Source: Henricia sp. BOLD:AAB3569
Taxonomy: Eukaryota; Echinodermata; Asteroidea; Spinulosida; Echinasteridae
Length of the DNA stretch: 64,000 nt
Direction: 5' to 3'
Assembly (NCBI GenBank): GCA_037783545.1
Contig: JBBELK010000052.1
Location: 2,604,001-2,668,000, forward strand
Shown: in pieces, positions 22,101 to 33,644 of the stretch
Position numbering within the stretch: position 1 is the first letter of the stretch
Layout of the letters: each line of letters begins with the position of its first letter
Position numbers and translations under genes: made by a program
The notes under the pieces: generated by a model
Databases searched by the model: none
Told to the model about the DNA's origin: nothing
Seen by the model: only the letters and a program-made list of their open reading frames with translations

Positions 22101-25100
22101 TTTTTATGATATCCCATAAGTAAATAGAGTGAGTTTTAATGTATTGGATAGACAGGTCCTCGGACTACAGTGTTTCAGTATACTTTTGTATATCCTGGCC
22201 AGCTGTTAGTGCTTTGTTTGTTTGTTGTTGTTGATCCCATCCACCAATCCCTAATACCACCAGCCCTATCCCTTGCCCTCTAATTGCCCTTCCTTTTACC
22301 AATTTTGTACCGAGCTTTTTCAAATTGATAGTAATTTTGTCCAATTTGTTAATGTATTTGTTGTTTGTTGATGGCCGAATAAATAATAATAAATAATACA
22401 ATAAAAAGTAAAGCATTTTTTATGCATTTTGTATGGTTTTTTTTGTCAAATAAATTTACCGAAAACTTGTGTCACTTCGTAAAACCGAAGTCTTTGCATT
22501 TCCAGTAAGTGTGCAAAGAGTGCGCATGCAAACTTCGGTGTCAGTTCATGAAAACGTGTGGCCCCACTGTGCGTTTCCACAAAGTGTACGCAAACTGCAC
22601 TTGGGTGTCAGTTTGTAGTGTCGATAACGAATTGGGACAGACCTACCTGGACGATGCTGGCAGCTGGTTCAGGGGAGATCTCGGCTGTAATGCAGTACAG
22701 GAAGAGAAAAACAAATGAAGCAGGCGTGGAGTGGACCAGCAAAGAGGATGCAATGAAGGCAGATGCTGCCAGCTGACTTGATGCTACCAGGTAGGCTTTG
22801 TATTGCTTCCTTCGTCTGGATATCCTGGAAGCAATCAATTACCGATACGCCTTGAATATGAACCTTTAGCTTGCCAAGGTTCGGCAAGAAGTCAGTGTAG
22901 GGCCACTGCATGTTTGGCCGGAATAGGTACCGGCACAGGTTAGGGCAGAAGGTCGGGCAGAGGGTAGGACAGAGGGTCAGGCAGGTCAGGAAGAGGGTCA
23001 GGCAGGTCAGGAAGAGGGTGAGGCAGGTCAGGAAGAGGGTCAGGCAGGTCAGGAAGAAGAGTCTGCCAGAGGGTCGGTAGATTCCACGTCTCCGTCGAGT
23101 TGAATCGATTCCATTTTGAGAATAGGAATAGCAATTCCAGATTTGAGGAATCGGTTCCAAGTAGGAATCGATTCGATTTCCAGTGGTAACTTGCCGATTC
23201 CAGAAATTACTGTATTAGGAACGTGTGTATTAGGAACGTGTGTGTGTGGCATAGGCTTGCACCGTGGACGTTGGTGCCGTTCGGTGCAAATGATTGGGTC
23301 ATCTTCTGCACAATATGTAGTACCATTAATGTACATCTACTAAAACACACTCAGTATAGAACACTAAAGTGAAAACGTCACCGTTTGTGTGTTGCCAAAC
23401 TTGCTATGGTTACTGGGTCTACACTAAAACAAGTGAACCTTTTCCCTGCACTTTAGCGAATAGACGTTTTAGATTAACAGCAAATGTTTAGACCCAATTA
23501 TACTATGGCAACTGACGTCACACTTTAGTAGTCTACATGCATATTTAATGTTTCTCGTGGAAATGGAATCAATTCCGAATGGAATTGCAATATTTTTGGG
23601 GGAATTGGAGTCAACTCCGAAAATGGTGGAGTCTCTCAAGAGGGCTGGTGAAGGAGGAATGGCCGAGAAGTGCCAGATGGTCGGAAGATGGTCGGCAGAG
23701 GATGGGCATGGCTTCAAAGGGAGTTGGCAGAGGGGGGACAGAGGGACGTGGCTGGAACAGGGCATGCAGAGGGCCTACATGGATGACAGGGTTGGTTAAG
23801 GGCTGGCATTTGAGGGTCATGCACTGATATGGCACGGGGAAGGCACGGGGAAGGCACAGGGAAGGCACAGAGCGTGCAAGGGGCCGACACGGCACAGGTA
23901 CAGCAAAGGGCTAGCAAATGGCCTCCACGTGGACGGCATGCAGATGGCACAGACACAGCTCAGAGATGGCACAAGGATGACACTGAGTCAGTGCGGGGAC
24001 TGCAAAGGGCATCCACATGGACAGCATAGGGATGGCCAGGGGACGGTGTGGGTACGGTGTAGGGACGGTGTGGGGACAGCACCCTGAACAAGCCACAATG
24101 TGGTAACTAACAGTACTTCAATATAAGTATTTTTTTCTGGGCATCAAGAGGGTGTAGGTGGCAGGGAAAGGGAATGATTTTTGCAAAAGAGCCAAGACCC
24201 AAATTTTAAAGACAGATTACAGGATTACAAAACTGTTACAAATAGTGGTATCAATGTTTTCAAGAAATTATGTGAAACCACTAAAACCACATATTTAGGG
24301 TGGTTTCCTGGCTATATATACCGGTACATGTATATTGCAATATAAAACGAGGCCATTATAATACAGTATTTGCACACACAAAAACAAGTGCACACACATT
24401 CAAATAAATCCATCTTCAATTATCATTTTCTCACCCAAAAAATCTCACAGAATCATTGCATTGGACAGTGGAACCACTTTTTAGGACATGACAAAACTTG
24501 TAGAAAGGCTTCAAGTTACGAATTGGCCTACCTGTCTACAAGGGTTGCACCAATGACACAGCCCGACACTCCGCCAAAAAGCACAACCAGGGCAACCTTT
24601 AGCCCATAATCCCAAGACGGTATCCGCAAGACCTTGGCATAGAATGTCGGCAGCCAGGCCCAGAGGGCGTATGTTGAAATGTATCGGATGGAGGAGGCAG
24701 CGCACAGGAATACGTATGGTTTGTTGTTGCCAAGTCTCTTAATAACGTCCTTCAGAGAAAAAAATATGATGATCTTCAATCCTTTCCTTTGTCAGTGGAT
24801 TAGTTAGCAAAAATATTAAAAGTGAGCGTGTTAGTACTGATGAGCACGATAAGCATTTCCAGAAATGGTATCCTTCAAGTAGAAACGGAATCAAACGGTT
24901 ATTTACAGGTGTGCACAATGGCACATTAAAACCCGATCACAGTAGGTTTTTGCCGGTGCACACAACAGTATTTTGCCATTAAAAGAGGATAACGATTTTT
25001 AATGGGGCGCGTCGTTCCAACTGCCATGCATGCGCACCAAATAACCGGTATTTTGTCTTCAGTAGAAACAGACAAGAGAACGGTTGCGCACCACATTGAC

Positions 25101-28100
25101 AAAAACTGTTTAATGCTGGTGCTATTAGGAGAAACATGCTTATATCAACAAACATGTAAGCTGGCAAGTTATATAATTTTGGATGTACATTTCAAAGAGA
25201 ACTTTATAAATTAAATTTTGGGCCCTTCCGAAGGGAATCCTGGGTTAAATTTTGAAACCAGACACGATGGGGGAATGCGTTCCTCTTACTATTGTTTTGT
25301 GGAGGTTTCGGAGAGATTTTGTCAAGGAATATACACTACATGTATGTTAAAGCTGTTTCATACTGGCGCAACAGAGTCGCGTGGTAGGGGGGGAGGGGAG
25401 TGGGTGAGGGTGTTGCTGGAAGGGGACAACATTTTATTGGAGGATCAAATATCATTAAATGGCAATTTAAATTTTGGCATCTGTGTCACACTTTTCGTTA
25501 AAAAGCCCATTCGTGTTTATTTCTAAAAACCATACAACTTTCAACTGGTTTTGTGCCGGAGGGCCATTTTTTCGATACCTTAATGGTGTATATGTCCCTG
25601 CTGTTCATCAGCGAATCAGAAGAGTCATATGGCGGCTCTCGTACAAACATCGCGATGAGAAGGAAGAACAGAGCACCTGCAATTGCTAGACAGTAAAACA
25701 CCCATCTCCAGCACAGCTCAGAATTGACTATTCCTAGAATGTAGGCTATGGCCACTCCTGGAAATAGTCAAATATACGGTTCAAGAAAATAAATAAGATG
25801 TTTCAAAATAAAATGAAATTTCAAGTTCAAACCCTTTAACAGACTGTTTAGCAATAACTGTCAGTTAGGCGCGAGGTCAAAATTGAAACGGTTTGTATAC
25901 CGGGAACTGGTACATAAACGATACACCGTGGCACGGTTTTCAGTGAATAGGCAAACGGTTCAACTTGTCTGGCCAGCCGATAGATAATTGGCAATGTTCA
26001 ACCCGGCCCATGTTCGCTGAACAATAGAGCTTATCGGATTACGGGCCATTGTGTGAATACTCCTGGCTGTCTCGCTGCCACTGTTTATCTCGTAACCGCC
26101 CGAACAAGAGTGTTTATTTCCCAGGGGAAATTTTTGTATTAAAAAGTGGCACAACTGGAATTTGTTCCTGCAAACATGCATATCTTTATCGTGTCTTTCA
26201 AACTTAAAAAAAAACTTAAACCGAGATTTAATAGTTCTCCGTTTTCCATTTTCTTTCAGATGATGGAATCACACCACTGCCGGCCGCTCATTCTGCTTTT
26301 TTCCTCTCTCTTTGTCAAATGGTTTCGTTTCTTGTCTTATTTTTGTCCCATAGCTGCTTCTTGTTTCTTTTTGCAATACATGTATTTCATTAGTTTTTAT
26401 GAAATGTCCTGGCATTGCAATGACAAGCTTAGGTACACCCACAAATTTCATTCTGGAAATGTCGTTTTGGAAATATATGTACCAGGGGTGAGATTGGAAG
26501 AAAACAAATTCCGGAAGGGGCGTGTCTTCCTTGGGGGAGGGGGTGGGGGGGAGCGGGGCGAGACAAAGAGACCACACAAACTTCAACTTTTCGGAGGATC
26601 GTTTTAAACACCACCGTACCATTATTAAGCATCACAAGAACCAGTTTTGTTTGAAATATTTACCGTGTGGATAAATATTTACAAATGTGGATAATATTAA
26701 AAATAATCTAGGCAACATCTACCGTTGAAAACAGTGAAGCGAAAGCGGAGGGTAAAATCGGTTCGTTGGTGCTTGCCACATCGCGCCAGCCGCGCACACA
26801 GCACAGTACATATACTGTATACCGCGTATCACGCCAGCCGCGGCCCGCATGCACTGCACACATGCACGCATCACACACCACACGCTCGGCCGTTGCGATG
26901 CAGGCAAAGATGGCGCTTGCTTATGGATTAGACACGTCCGCTTCGCTACTCGTTGCAGACTCGGTCAGGTCGCCGAGCAGCAGAGTACATGTACATACAT
27001 GGTAAAGCGCTGTATGTCATATAAATATAAAATTCTGCTACAAATCAAATTCCGGAAATATCTCACCCCTGATGTACATTCATGTACATGTGCATGTGTC
27101 TCATTCATAATGCTTTTCGTGTCAACCAGAAAATGTCCCATGCATAACACAAATTTTGTTAATTTGTCACTCTGATATCTAGGGTATTATCTCCACACAA
27201 ACAAATTTTGGCGGACCGCTAATAATTCAAAATATTGAAAAAAATTGTTCGAAAGGTTTTCTTTTTTATTCCTTACCAATGTTTGTGGCAAAGTAGTAAA
27301 AAGACAAGGCTTTGCGCCTGTTCATGGCAAGAAAGTAATCTGTGATCAGGTAGTAGGCTGCAGGGCTGCAAGCGGCCTGCGACAAAAAGAGTAACAACAA
27401 AAAGACACAAACAATCACATACACTCGGATCACACAACTAACTTAACTCTTGTCTGTGGGTAACATGGCCAAGTAGTTTGTGTTGTCGACTCGCAACACT
27501 CGGGTGAAAACTTGTTGTTGAAGGTTCAATAACTAATACCTCTGCCCTTAAGCAAGGCGCTAAACCACAATAGACAGCCAAAGTGTGACGTGGTTGCCAT
27601 GGTAATTGGCTCTGAACATCATGGCCGTGGGAAAAAGTACCATTGCAAAAGCACAGGTACACGGTTCAGTGGTTTTTAGTGTAGAGCCATTGCCTAGGCA
27701 ACTAACAAAAGATGACGTATTCACTTTGGCAGTCTATTCCTCCATCCTTTGGAAGGGATGTAAAACTATTGGTAGAGCTATTGGTCCAGTGCGTTGTGTA
27801 GTGCGGTGTCTCTGGCCGTCGGTTGCCAATGGCACCACAAACCTATCTGAATGTTTAGGTGGAAGACACTTGTAAGCTTCATGCAACTGAAGTCTTATAA
27901 ACCCATAAATAAAAAAACAAAATTAAATGAAAAAGTAACATCCCGACTGAGGATAAATATTTTTTTAAAGTGCGTCGAGAGACCCTGGACAGTTTAGCAC
28001 AAATGGAACAAAACAGACAAGCCAAAACACAACTTGGACACGATGTATGGCATCTGCGCTAATGTTTTCTGCATTTTTATACAGTGCACATCACGAGCAT

Positions 28101-31100
28101 GAATGGAAGAAACTTAGTATTTGATGTTATGAAACAAAGAGGCTGATGCAGAAACAAGAGCCATATTTGCATCATGTGGACATAAAATGGCCAATCGCCG
28201 AAGTTTACCGATACAAAATGTTGGGGATTTTTGCTCACATTTATAAGAATAAATGTCTGATTGGCTGGTACTAACGCTTTCGCGACGGAGAACTGCATAT
28301 GCAGTTTTAAGTGCGAATGTCTTGGGGGCGGTTTACATAATTAGCCCATGGGTCAGTACTATTACCAGGGCAGAGCTGGTCTCTATCTTGTTGACTTGGG
28401 GTCAAGTCAGTTTTTGTTTTTTTACCTGTGACTTGACTCTGGAGAAAATGACTTGTGCCTGGACTTGGAAAATAAGATTGATTTACGACTTGAAATAAAT
28501 AGTCTCCAGCCCCAAAGTCCCTGCGGGCCGTAGTTCCCAGTGTTTGAAATTGGCACAGCACGATATATGTACATCGGCGGTACAAGTTAGAACGAGCAGC
28601 TCATTTTTCTCTCTCTTGGTAATAAAGAAAATCTTTCTGCTCTTTGTTTTCCATCGTGTCTGGTAAAGCATACAACCACACAACTACTGGGCACATATCT
28701 GGATTTTTACACGAGAACGATTCTGCAAAAAACACCATTAAACGGTTTTCAAAAAAACGATTGGATTGGGTCACGGGGTCATGCGCATATCATTAATACC
28801 TAATAAGCGTTTCAGAAATCACGACAATTTTATTTTCAAAAACCGCACTTTTGCTCGCGATTTATCCACTTAAAACGGACAATTTGAAATAAACAGCGGT
28901 CGGCTGGAGGGATATGTGGACTATCGAAAAAGGTGCAAATACTGGATTTATCGTCAAGGGCGATACTAGCTGTTTAAAGCTTGCTAGGAAAGGGGTTAAT
29001 AGTTAAAGAGTTCCTTTGCAAAAACAGATATTGCTTTTCAAAATATCTCACGTACCTAAATTTTCTGTTGTGCTTTTCAGAAAATACACTGCAAAATGCA
29101 GATCTGAGGCATTTACTTAGTAAAAGTGACTTGATTTTACCAAATTAATACCTTTCTTTTAGTTTTTGTTGGATATTTTCTGAAATGTGCAACAAAAAAT
29201 CACGAGGTACACTACCCATCAAAATTTTGGTAACCCCTTTATTCATAATAAACCAAGCTATAAGCAAACGGAGGTGTACATGTAAGGGGTATCTGGAAAG
29301 AAAGCAGTCATCTGGAGTGCTGTCCGTCATGGAATGGCCTGCCCAGTCACCTGATCTCAATCCCATTAAGCTGCTCTGGGAGGAGTTGGATCATAAGGTC
29401 AGAAAGAAATGCCAGACCAGCCAAGAAAACCTCTGGATATTCTTAAAAGAGGCGTATTTCCACCAGAATGTTTGGAGAAACTGACAATCAGGATGCAGAT
29501 ATTGTGTGTAGCTGTCATAGTTGCTAAGGGGAATTCTTTGATGAGCATCAAGTTTAGCCGTTTCTTTTTGCATGCTCTCCAATTTGTTGATAAAGCCCAC
29601 TGCTGAGGCCGAAGATGGCACTAAAATGTATATATTGCTTTTTGTTAGATACACCTTTTGCTTTCACAAAATTAACATTCACAAAATTATGTTTTCTTCT
29701 CAAAAACCTGAAACTTTCAAGGTGTTTCCAAAGTTTTGATGGGTAGTGTATATAACTTATATTAGGTGGCTCTTTTCTGTTTTTTCAAAATAACTCTTCA
29801 ATTGTCTTTAGCTTCGCCTTGGGCAATTATTCAAGTCCAGTTTAAAACTGGCCAACCAAACATTCATTCCTTTATTCAACAATATTCATTGGGTATGTTT
29901 ACCTCCCCAAAAGCGACGCCAAGCCTCCCCACCAACAGGATCAGGAATTGATCACTGAACGCCGTGACGATTGCCATGGTAACAAGGATGAGTTGGCCCA
30001 ATGCCAACATGAGCACGCGGGAACCAGCGCTGGCTGCCCGTACTATAGGAATACCAGCCAGGAAGTAAACGGTCGAGAACGTCAGGCCCGTCAGTATGCC
30101 TTGCTGTGGACAACGAATGGGACACATATGCAATGTATTATTTAGGTAATAAAAGTGAGTTTAGCCAGTCTTAAACATACATTTAAAACCAGCTAGGGAC
30201 CTGGACGAGTGACAATGGCCTGAGCCGGTAAAACTCATCATAATTCTTTGATAATCTTGTAGTTTTGCAATGTTTTGCATTAGTTACATGCATGACCGCA
30301 TTCGTTCAAAGTGCTGTGCGTCGAGATTTTTTTGTTCGATGTACGGGTTACACGTAATGGAAGCGTGTTGTACGCGCATGCACACCACCCAGTACTCAAG
30401 TCACAGTGCACATTTTGCTTTTGGGTACGTGCAGTTTCTGTGTACTGTACGTGTGCGTGTTTCATAAGCGCTGAATAAGGCACAGCCATGGGCCAGGCTA
30501 AAAAGTGTTTAAGACTGGCCGGTCTTGATAGTTCGTTGTGATGTACTCTCAGCCAATAGGGATGTGTAAACTGTCTAAGGTATTTATGAATGTGAATTTA
30601 ATTATTTTGGCAGTCGGTTAACAAAAATATTCCTCAGAATCCATTCATTCCACAAACTCTGTATAATCCAAACAGAGGCTAAAAATCCGCACCAGGTGGA
30701 TAGACATTGTCAGAAAAGACGTACATACGTACATGTATGTAGACCAACCAGGCATTTCTGGAACAAGCCCCTATTGTGACCAGGACCGTCAAGTATGGAG
30801 GATCGTGGTTCTTCGCATTGCCTCTACGCCCTCATGGCAAGAGACATAAGCAAGCAAGCAAGCTGTATTAGTAGCCCATCACTCAGTGTGTGGTTACATA
30901 AGTGTCCACCCTTAAACAAATACCTTTGAGTTTTCTGCAATGAATCTGTGCTTTTCATGCTCCAAGCACCGAGTCCTAATTGCTGTCAGCATAGTGTCGC
31001 CATTTTTGCGATGGCTTGTGAGGCATAGCAAAAGGTGGAGTTAATTGGGCAATCTCGAAACTATGAATTGTTACCTAAAATTCAAGCCCTTCTCTCACCT

Positions 31101-32905
31101 GAACATCACCAAAGTCTAGACAGCCCGTTGCTGCTGCACACTCACTGATGAATAAGGACTTGTTGCAGACATTGGTGTGGTTTGGGTAACATCTCATCCC
31201 TTGATGAAAACGGAGAAAAAAGAAGAGAAAGCATGTGGGTAGTAACATGGAGGTGTGGATCAAACTCAGGTTATTGATAAGGTCATTTTTTGTAGGTTCG
31301 ATATACATGTATGGGTTGTCCCTAAAGTTGGGTCAGGTTTTGTGACAATCTCAAAAACTCATTCTTTTGTATGCATATGGACATAGTGATGCGACTGGAG
31401 TGGAAACAATTCATGCATATGCCTAGCGTACATCGACATTGCAACTGAAAGTAACTCAACTGATCAGTTGCTGTCGATGTGTGCGTAGCGCGCTCATCGA
31501 CAGCAACTGATCAGTTGCGCAACTAGCGGCAACTGAGAACATCCAGTTTTCAGAGCGCACACATCGACACGGCAACTCAGTAAAGCCTAGAGTACATTGA
31601 CCTTGCAACTGGAAGCAACTGTTGCTTGCAGTTGCTGTCGATGTGCGCGCACGTATTTAGATGTACACGTTCAACTGTCAGCAACTACATGTGTAGTTGC
31701 AACTACATTGTACGCGTACATCAACGCAACTGAACGCAATTGGGTACAACTAAATGTAGTTGCCAGAAAGTAGAACATGAGCAACTCGCGGCAACTGGGA
31801 TTTTTCCAGTTGCCAGTACATGTAGTTGCAAGTATGCGAACATCGACCTTTTTGAGCAACTAATCAGTTGCTCCCAAGTTGCTGCAAGGTGCTTCCAGTT
31901 GCCGAAAATGCCAGTTGCCATTAGTTGCTTCCAGTAGCGATGCCGATGTACATGTACCGGTATGCTAGGCTTTAGACACAATGTACGTCTACATGTACGT
32001 GTTGCACGAACAACGGCTTGTTTCTGCACCATGGTCACACACATTCATGTATTTTTACCGGATGTGACGTGGCACCGAGCGACAGAATATGATATTTTAT
32101 TTTATTTATAAACTTCATGGGTCAATTATACTAAAAAATACTAGCGGTTGAATGGGGGACATTAAAAATTCCATCAATTGTAACAAATTATAGAAGCAAC
32201 AGTCAATTAAAAGGAATTTTGTGGACATGCAGGTGTGATATTCAGTATTTTTCAACACATTTTCGTAAACTACATGTACATAAAACTGCAAGTTAGAATC
32301 ATTCAAATTACAAAATATTGTATACAGTAGGTCAAGAACTGTATTCTCATGTCAAATTCAACGAGATCACTTTCGGGATCGGAGTGAAATGAGCTAAATT
32401 AGCGTGGTGTCCCAGTTACAAACAAGCACTTCATCAAATAACTCAAAATTGCCAGACTCCATCATGACTGAAGACTTAATTTTTTTAAAGAACAGACAAA
32501 GCAACATCATGATACAAATGGTCAATTATTGGCCATTTTGTGAAAACGAAGAATTGTCACTTTGTTTCTCAACTTCAGGGAATGACCCATACATGTAAAA
32601 TAACACGTAGAGAATCCATAGCTTGCTTGACAGAGGCTACCATGTTTTTGCAAGCCCCTGAAAGCGACTCTTCAACTGTCCATTTAGGTCAACGATTACG
32701 TAGAAAGTCACTTTCGGTTCTCTGAAAGTATAGCATACTTACCAGCTGGAAATAGAACAGGGTACACCTGGCCAACAACTTGCACTCCCACGTAGACTGC
32801 AAAGATTAGGACCACCGATGATACCGCTTTCCACGTTGGCACCGTTGGAACATTCACATCAGTGTTGTTGTTTTTGCAGGTGTTCTTGCACAGTGACTGA
32901 CCCAT
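18951..32905 (-). CDS. Spinster-like major facilitator transporter, complete, nine exons
   Basis: Minus-strand exons 32905-32743, 31199-31099, 30103-29903, 27376-27277, 25757-25579, 24749-24532, 22824-22647, 21130-21041 and 19199-18951 join with matching phases and GT-AG sites into 492 residues, the usual size for the family. The order fits Spinster proteins: TM1 (VSSVVLIFAVYVGVQVV); a Cys-rich loop with two N-glycosylation sequons (NHT, NKS); GEAACSPAAYYLITDYF before TM5; WRWVFYCLAIAG; VREPP at the end of the first half; ALWAWLPTFYAKVL; the second-half motif DRISRRRK; and two final helices. The family moves sphingolipids, lysophospholipids or other organic ions across plasma or lysosomal membranes; the substrate here is unknown. 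The first-half DR motif between TM2 and TM3 is degenerate. MGQSLCKN is the first in-frame Met of exon 1, but a coding exon further upstream is not excluded. Confidence 0.88.
19257..19400. mobile_element. MITE with GGGCTGCGTTCC inverted ends
   Basis: Near-perfect 29-base inverted repeats, GGGCTGCGTTCCAAACACGC at 5' and its complement at 3', enclose a short spacer. It lies in the last transporter intron. Confidence 0.75.
20645..20919 (+). repeat. Dispersed repeat, copy 2, interrupted
   Basis: Matches 1-179 (TTTTACTAATTTCTCAAAGA, then ACATTTCTGATTTTCAAGAT) but is split by the CACTA-type MITE at 20721-20813. Confidence 0.72.
20721..20813. mobile_element. 93-bp CACTA-type (EnSpm) MITE
   Basis: Begins CACTACATGAGCAACTAAC and ends with its near complement ending in TAGTG; almost the whole element is one hairpin. 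TCA flanks it on both sides (20718-20720 and 20814-20816). CACTA termini with a 3-base duplication are the marks of that superfamily. Confidence 0.72.
21041..21130 (-). CDS. Spinster-like transporter, exon 8
   Basis: It has 30 codons: DLFAMNLRSQASSVYIAVGH and then IVGGTVGPIL, TM11. The acceptor is TTTTTATAG and the donor TTCTG|GTAAGT. Confidence 0.86.
21131..22646. other. Transporter intron 7
   Basis: Contains GAGTCC-rich sequence at 21360-21460 and a stretch at 22140-22400 that ends in AATAAATAATAATAAATAA and looks like a retroposon 3' end. No exon was recognised. Confidence 0.4.
22647..22824 (-). CDS. Spinster-like transporter, exon 7
   Basis: Completes the Arg codon and reads ISRRRKQYKAYLVASSQLAA, then TM9-TM10 (SFVFLFLYCITAEIS). 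Donor GTCCAG|GTAGGT, phase 0. Confidence 0.87.
22975..23060. repeat. 21-bp minisatellite
   Basis: About four copies of CAGGCAGGTCAGGAAGAGG-type units, with point differences, in a transporter intron. Confidence 0.75.
23640..24090. repeat. GC-rich degenerate minisatellite
   Basis: GGCACGGGGAAGGCAC-like and GGCACAG-like words recur in purine-rich order. They produce overlapping open frames on both strands, which look like by-products of the repeat. Confidence 0.55.
24532..24749 (-). CDS. Spinster-like transporter, exon 6
   Basis: Starts DVIKRLGNNKPYVFLCAAS, then TM7-TM8, including ALWAWLPTFYAKVL. It ends GATLVDR across the splice, the second-half motif A. Donor GACAG|GTAGGC, phase 2. Confidence 0.88.
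25579..25757 (-). CDS. Spinster-like transporter, exon 5
   Basis: Covers TM5-TM6 (VAIAYILGIVNSELCWRWVF), then VREPP and the start of the central loop. The donor is ATTAAG|GTATCG, phase 0. Confidence 0.88.
25758..27276. other. Transporter intron 4
   Basis: Includes a G-run-rich patch at 26515-26560 (GGGGGAGGGGGTGGGGGG) that could form a G-quadruplex. No exon or bounded transposon was seen. Confidence 0.4.
27277..27376 (-). CDS. Spinster-like transporter, exon 4
   Basis: Reads AACSPAAYYLITDYFLAMNR and KALSFYYFATNI, the best conserved Spinster stretch. The acceptor is TTTTTGTCGCAG and the donor CATTG|GTAAGG, phase 1. Confidence 0.88.
28255..28520 (+). repeat. Dispersed repeat family B, copy 1
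   Basis: From GAACTGCATATGCAGTT to GATTTACGACTTGAAAT it matches 57378-57590 at most positions. The right end is truncated. Confidence 0.7.
29210..29748 (+). mobile_element. Tc1-like element, internally deleted
   Basis: Inverted ends CACTACCCATCAAAA and their complement are next to TA on both sides (29208-29209 and 29749-29750). The only coding remnant is the transposase C-terminus at 29331-29483. It lies in a transporter intron. Confidence 0.82.
29331..29483 (+). pseudogene. Tc1 transposase C-terminal fragment
   Basis: Reads MEWPAQSPDLNPIKLLWEEL then DHKVRKK. WPAQSPDLNPIE-LLWxEL is the Tc1 signature around the last two catalytic positions. Here IK replaces the usual IE, so the catalytic Glu is lost. 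The frame stops 51 codons in, and the N-terminal half of the transposase is absent. Confidence 0.8.
29903..30103 (-). CDS. Spinster-like transporter, exon 3
   Basis: It has 67 codons, phase 0 to 0, covering TM2-TM4 (GILTGLTFSTVYFLAGIP and LLVGRLGVAFGE). Where the family has a GxxxDR signature it reads RAASAGSR, without Asp. Confidence 0.87.
31099..31199 (-). CDS. Spinster-like transporter, exon 2
   Basis: Encodes the TM1-TM2 loop, MRCYPNHTNVCNKSLFISEC and then AAATGCLDFGDVQ. It has four cysteines and two N-glycosylation sequons, so it is probably on the lumenal or extracellular face. The acceptor is TTTTCATCAAG and the donor GTTCAG|GTGAGA. Confidence 0.82.
31420..31975. repeat. GTTGC-rich compound inverted-repeat element
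   Basis: The ends GCCTAGCGTACATCGAC and its complement-like GTATGCTAGGC enclose dozens of AGTTGC/GCAACT words in both orientations, including the 16-base palindrome GCAACTGATCAGTTGC twice. A second TAAAGCCTAG end at 31581 suggests two nested or tandem elements. It lies in a transporter intron. Confidence 0.65.
31976..32742. other. Transporter intron 1, remainder
   Basis: AT-rich sequence with no exon or bounded element that I can support. Confidence 0.35.
32743..32905 (-). CDS. Spinster-like transporter, exon 1
   Basis: Starts MGQSLCKNTCKNNN, a short cytosolic head, then TM1. The donor is CCAGCTG|GTAAGT, phase 1. An acceptor-like TTTCATATTTAG lies just upstream, so a 5' UTR intron is likely. 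Confidence 0.75.
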
Positions 32906-33063
32906 GATTCCTACTAAATATGAAAGAAATGAAGGACAAATAAACACAAACACACCGAGTACAAATGCACATGGTATCATCATAGAAAGAGCAACTATTT
33001 CTGTGATCTAACGTAAATGTCGGCATTGTAGGCCTGTATACTCTCTGGCCGCACGGTGGCGCG

Positions 33064-33315
33064 CTAAAATAAAAACAAATTCCTCTCGCGTCCTAAAATG
33101 GTACGGTCCGCCGCGGCCATTACTTGAAAGTCGCAAAAGAAATGGTCAGCACAATGGAAATCCTTGAGGAGACATGCTAGGCAGACCCAGTGTTTGCACC
33201 CACTGGTCTCCGCCCAGTAGGATTTGTCGTATGTCAGACTGAAGTCATCTTCGCAGCTATAATCCCTGGCATTTGACGCATTGCTGGTGGATGGCTTATC
33301 AGGATCACACTGCAC
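33064..33315 (-). CDS. Possible small Cys-rich open frame or upstream exon
   Basis: Reads MQCDPDKPSTSNASNARDYS and later ETSGCKHWVCLACLLKDFH; the spacing CxxWVCxxC...HxxDHFFC looks zinc-binding, as in PHD-type remnants. It lies just upstream of the transporter on the same strand. No clean donor in the right phase joins it to transporter exon 1, so it may be a separate gene, a remnant or chance. Confidence 0.25.
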   Translation of the reverse strand: MQCDPDKPSTSNASNARDYSCEDDFSLTYDKSYWAETSGCKHWVCLACLLKDFHCADHFFCDFQVMAAADRTILGRERNLFLF

Positions 33316-33644
33316 CTTTCCCTTTGATCCGAATTAATTGAAGAATCATGTACGTAAGATGCAAGTACCGGGGTAGACCTATTTCGTCTATCAACGGCCG
33401 TTGGAATTACAATTAGGCCATCTCAAAAATTAGAGTGTTAGGCATCCGCATGACTACTATTTAAATCCCAGCATCATTAGTGACCTCACGCAGTGATCTC
33501 TGTAGCCAGCGAATAGGCTGGTTACCGGAATATCTTAGTCTAAAAACCAGACTTACATGCGCGATGTTAAATCACAGCCTTGTTCTTTCTGTACACGACA
33601 TGTTTTATGGGCGGGGACTCTTTATGCAAATTTTTCCGTTACTG

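Noticed and set aside
23611-24096. Overlapping Cys/Pro-rich frames at 23.6-24.1 kb
   Set aside because: They come from a degenerate GC-rich minisatellite inside a transporter intron.
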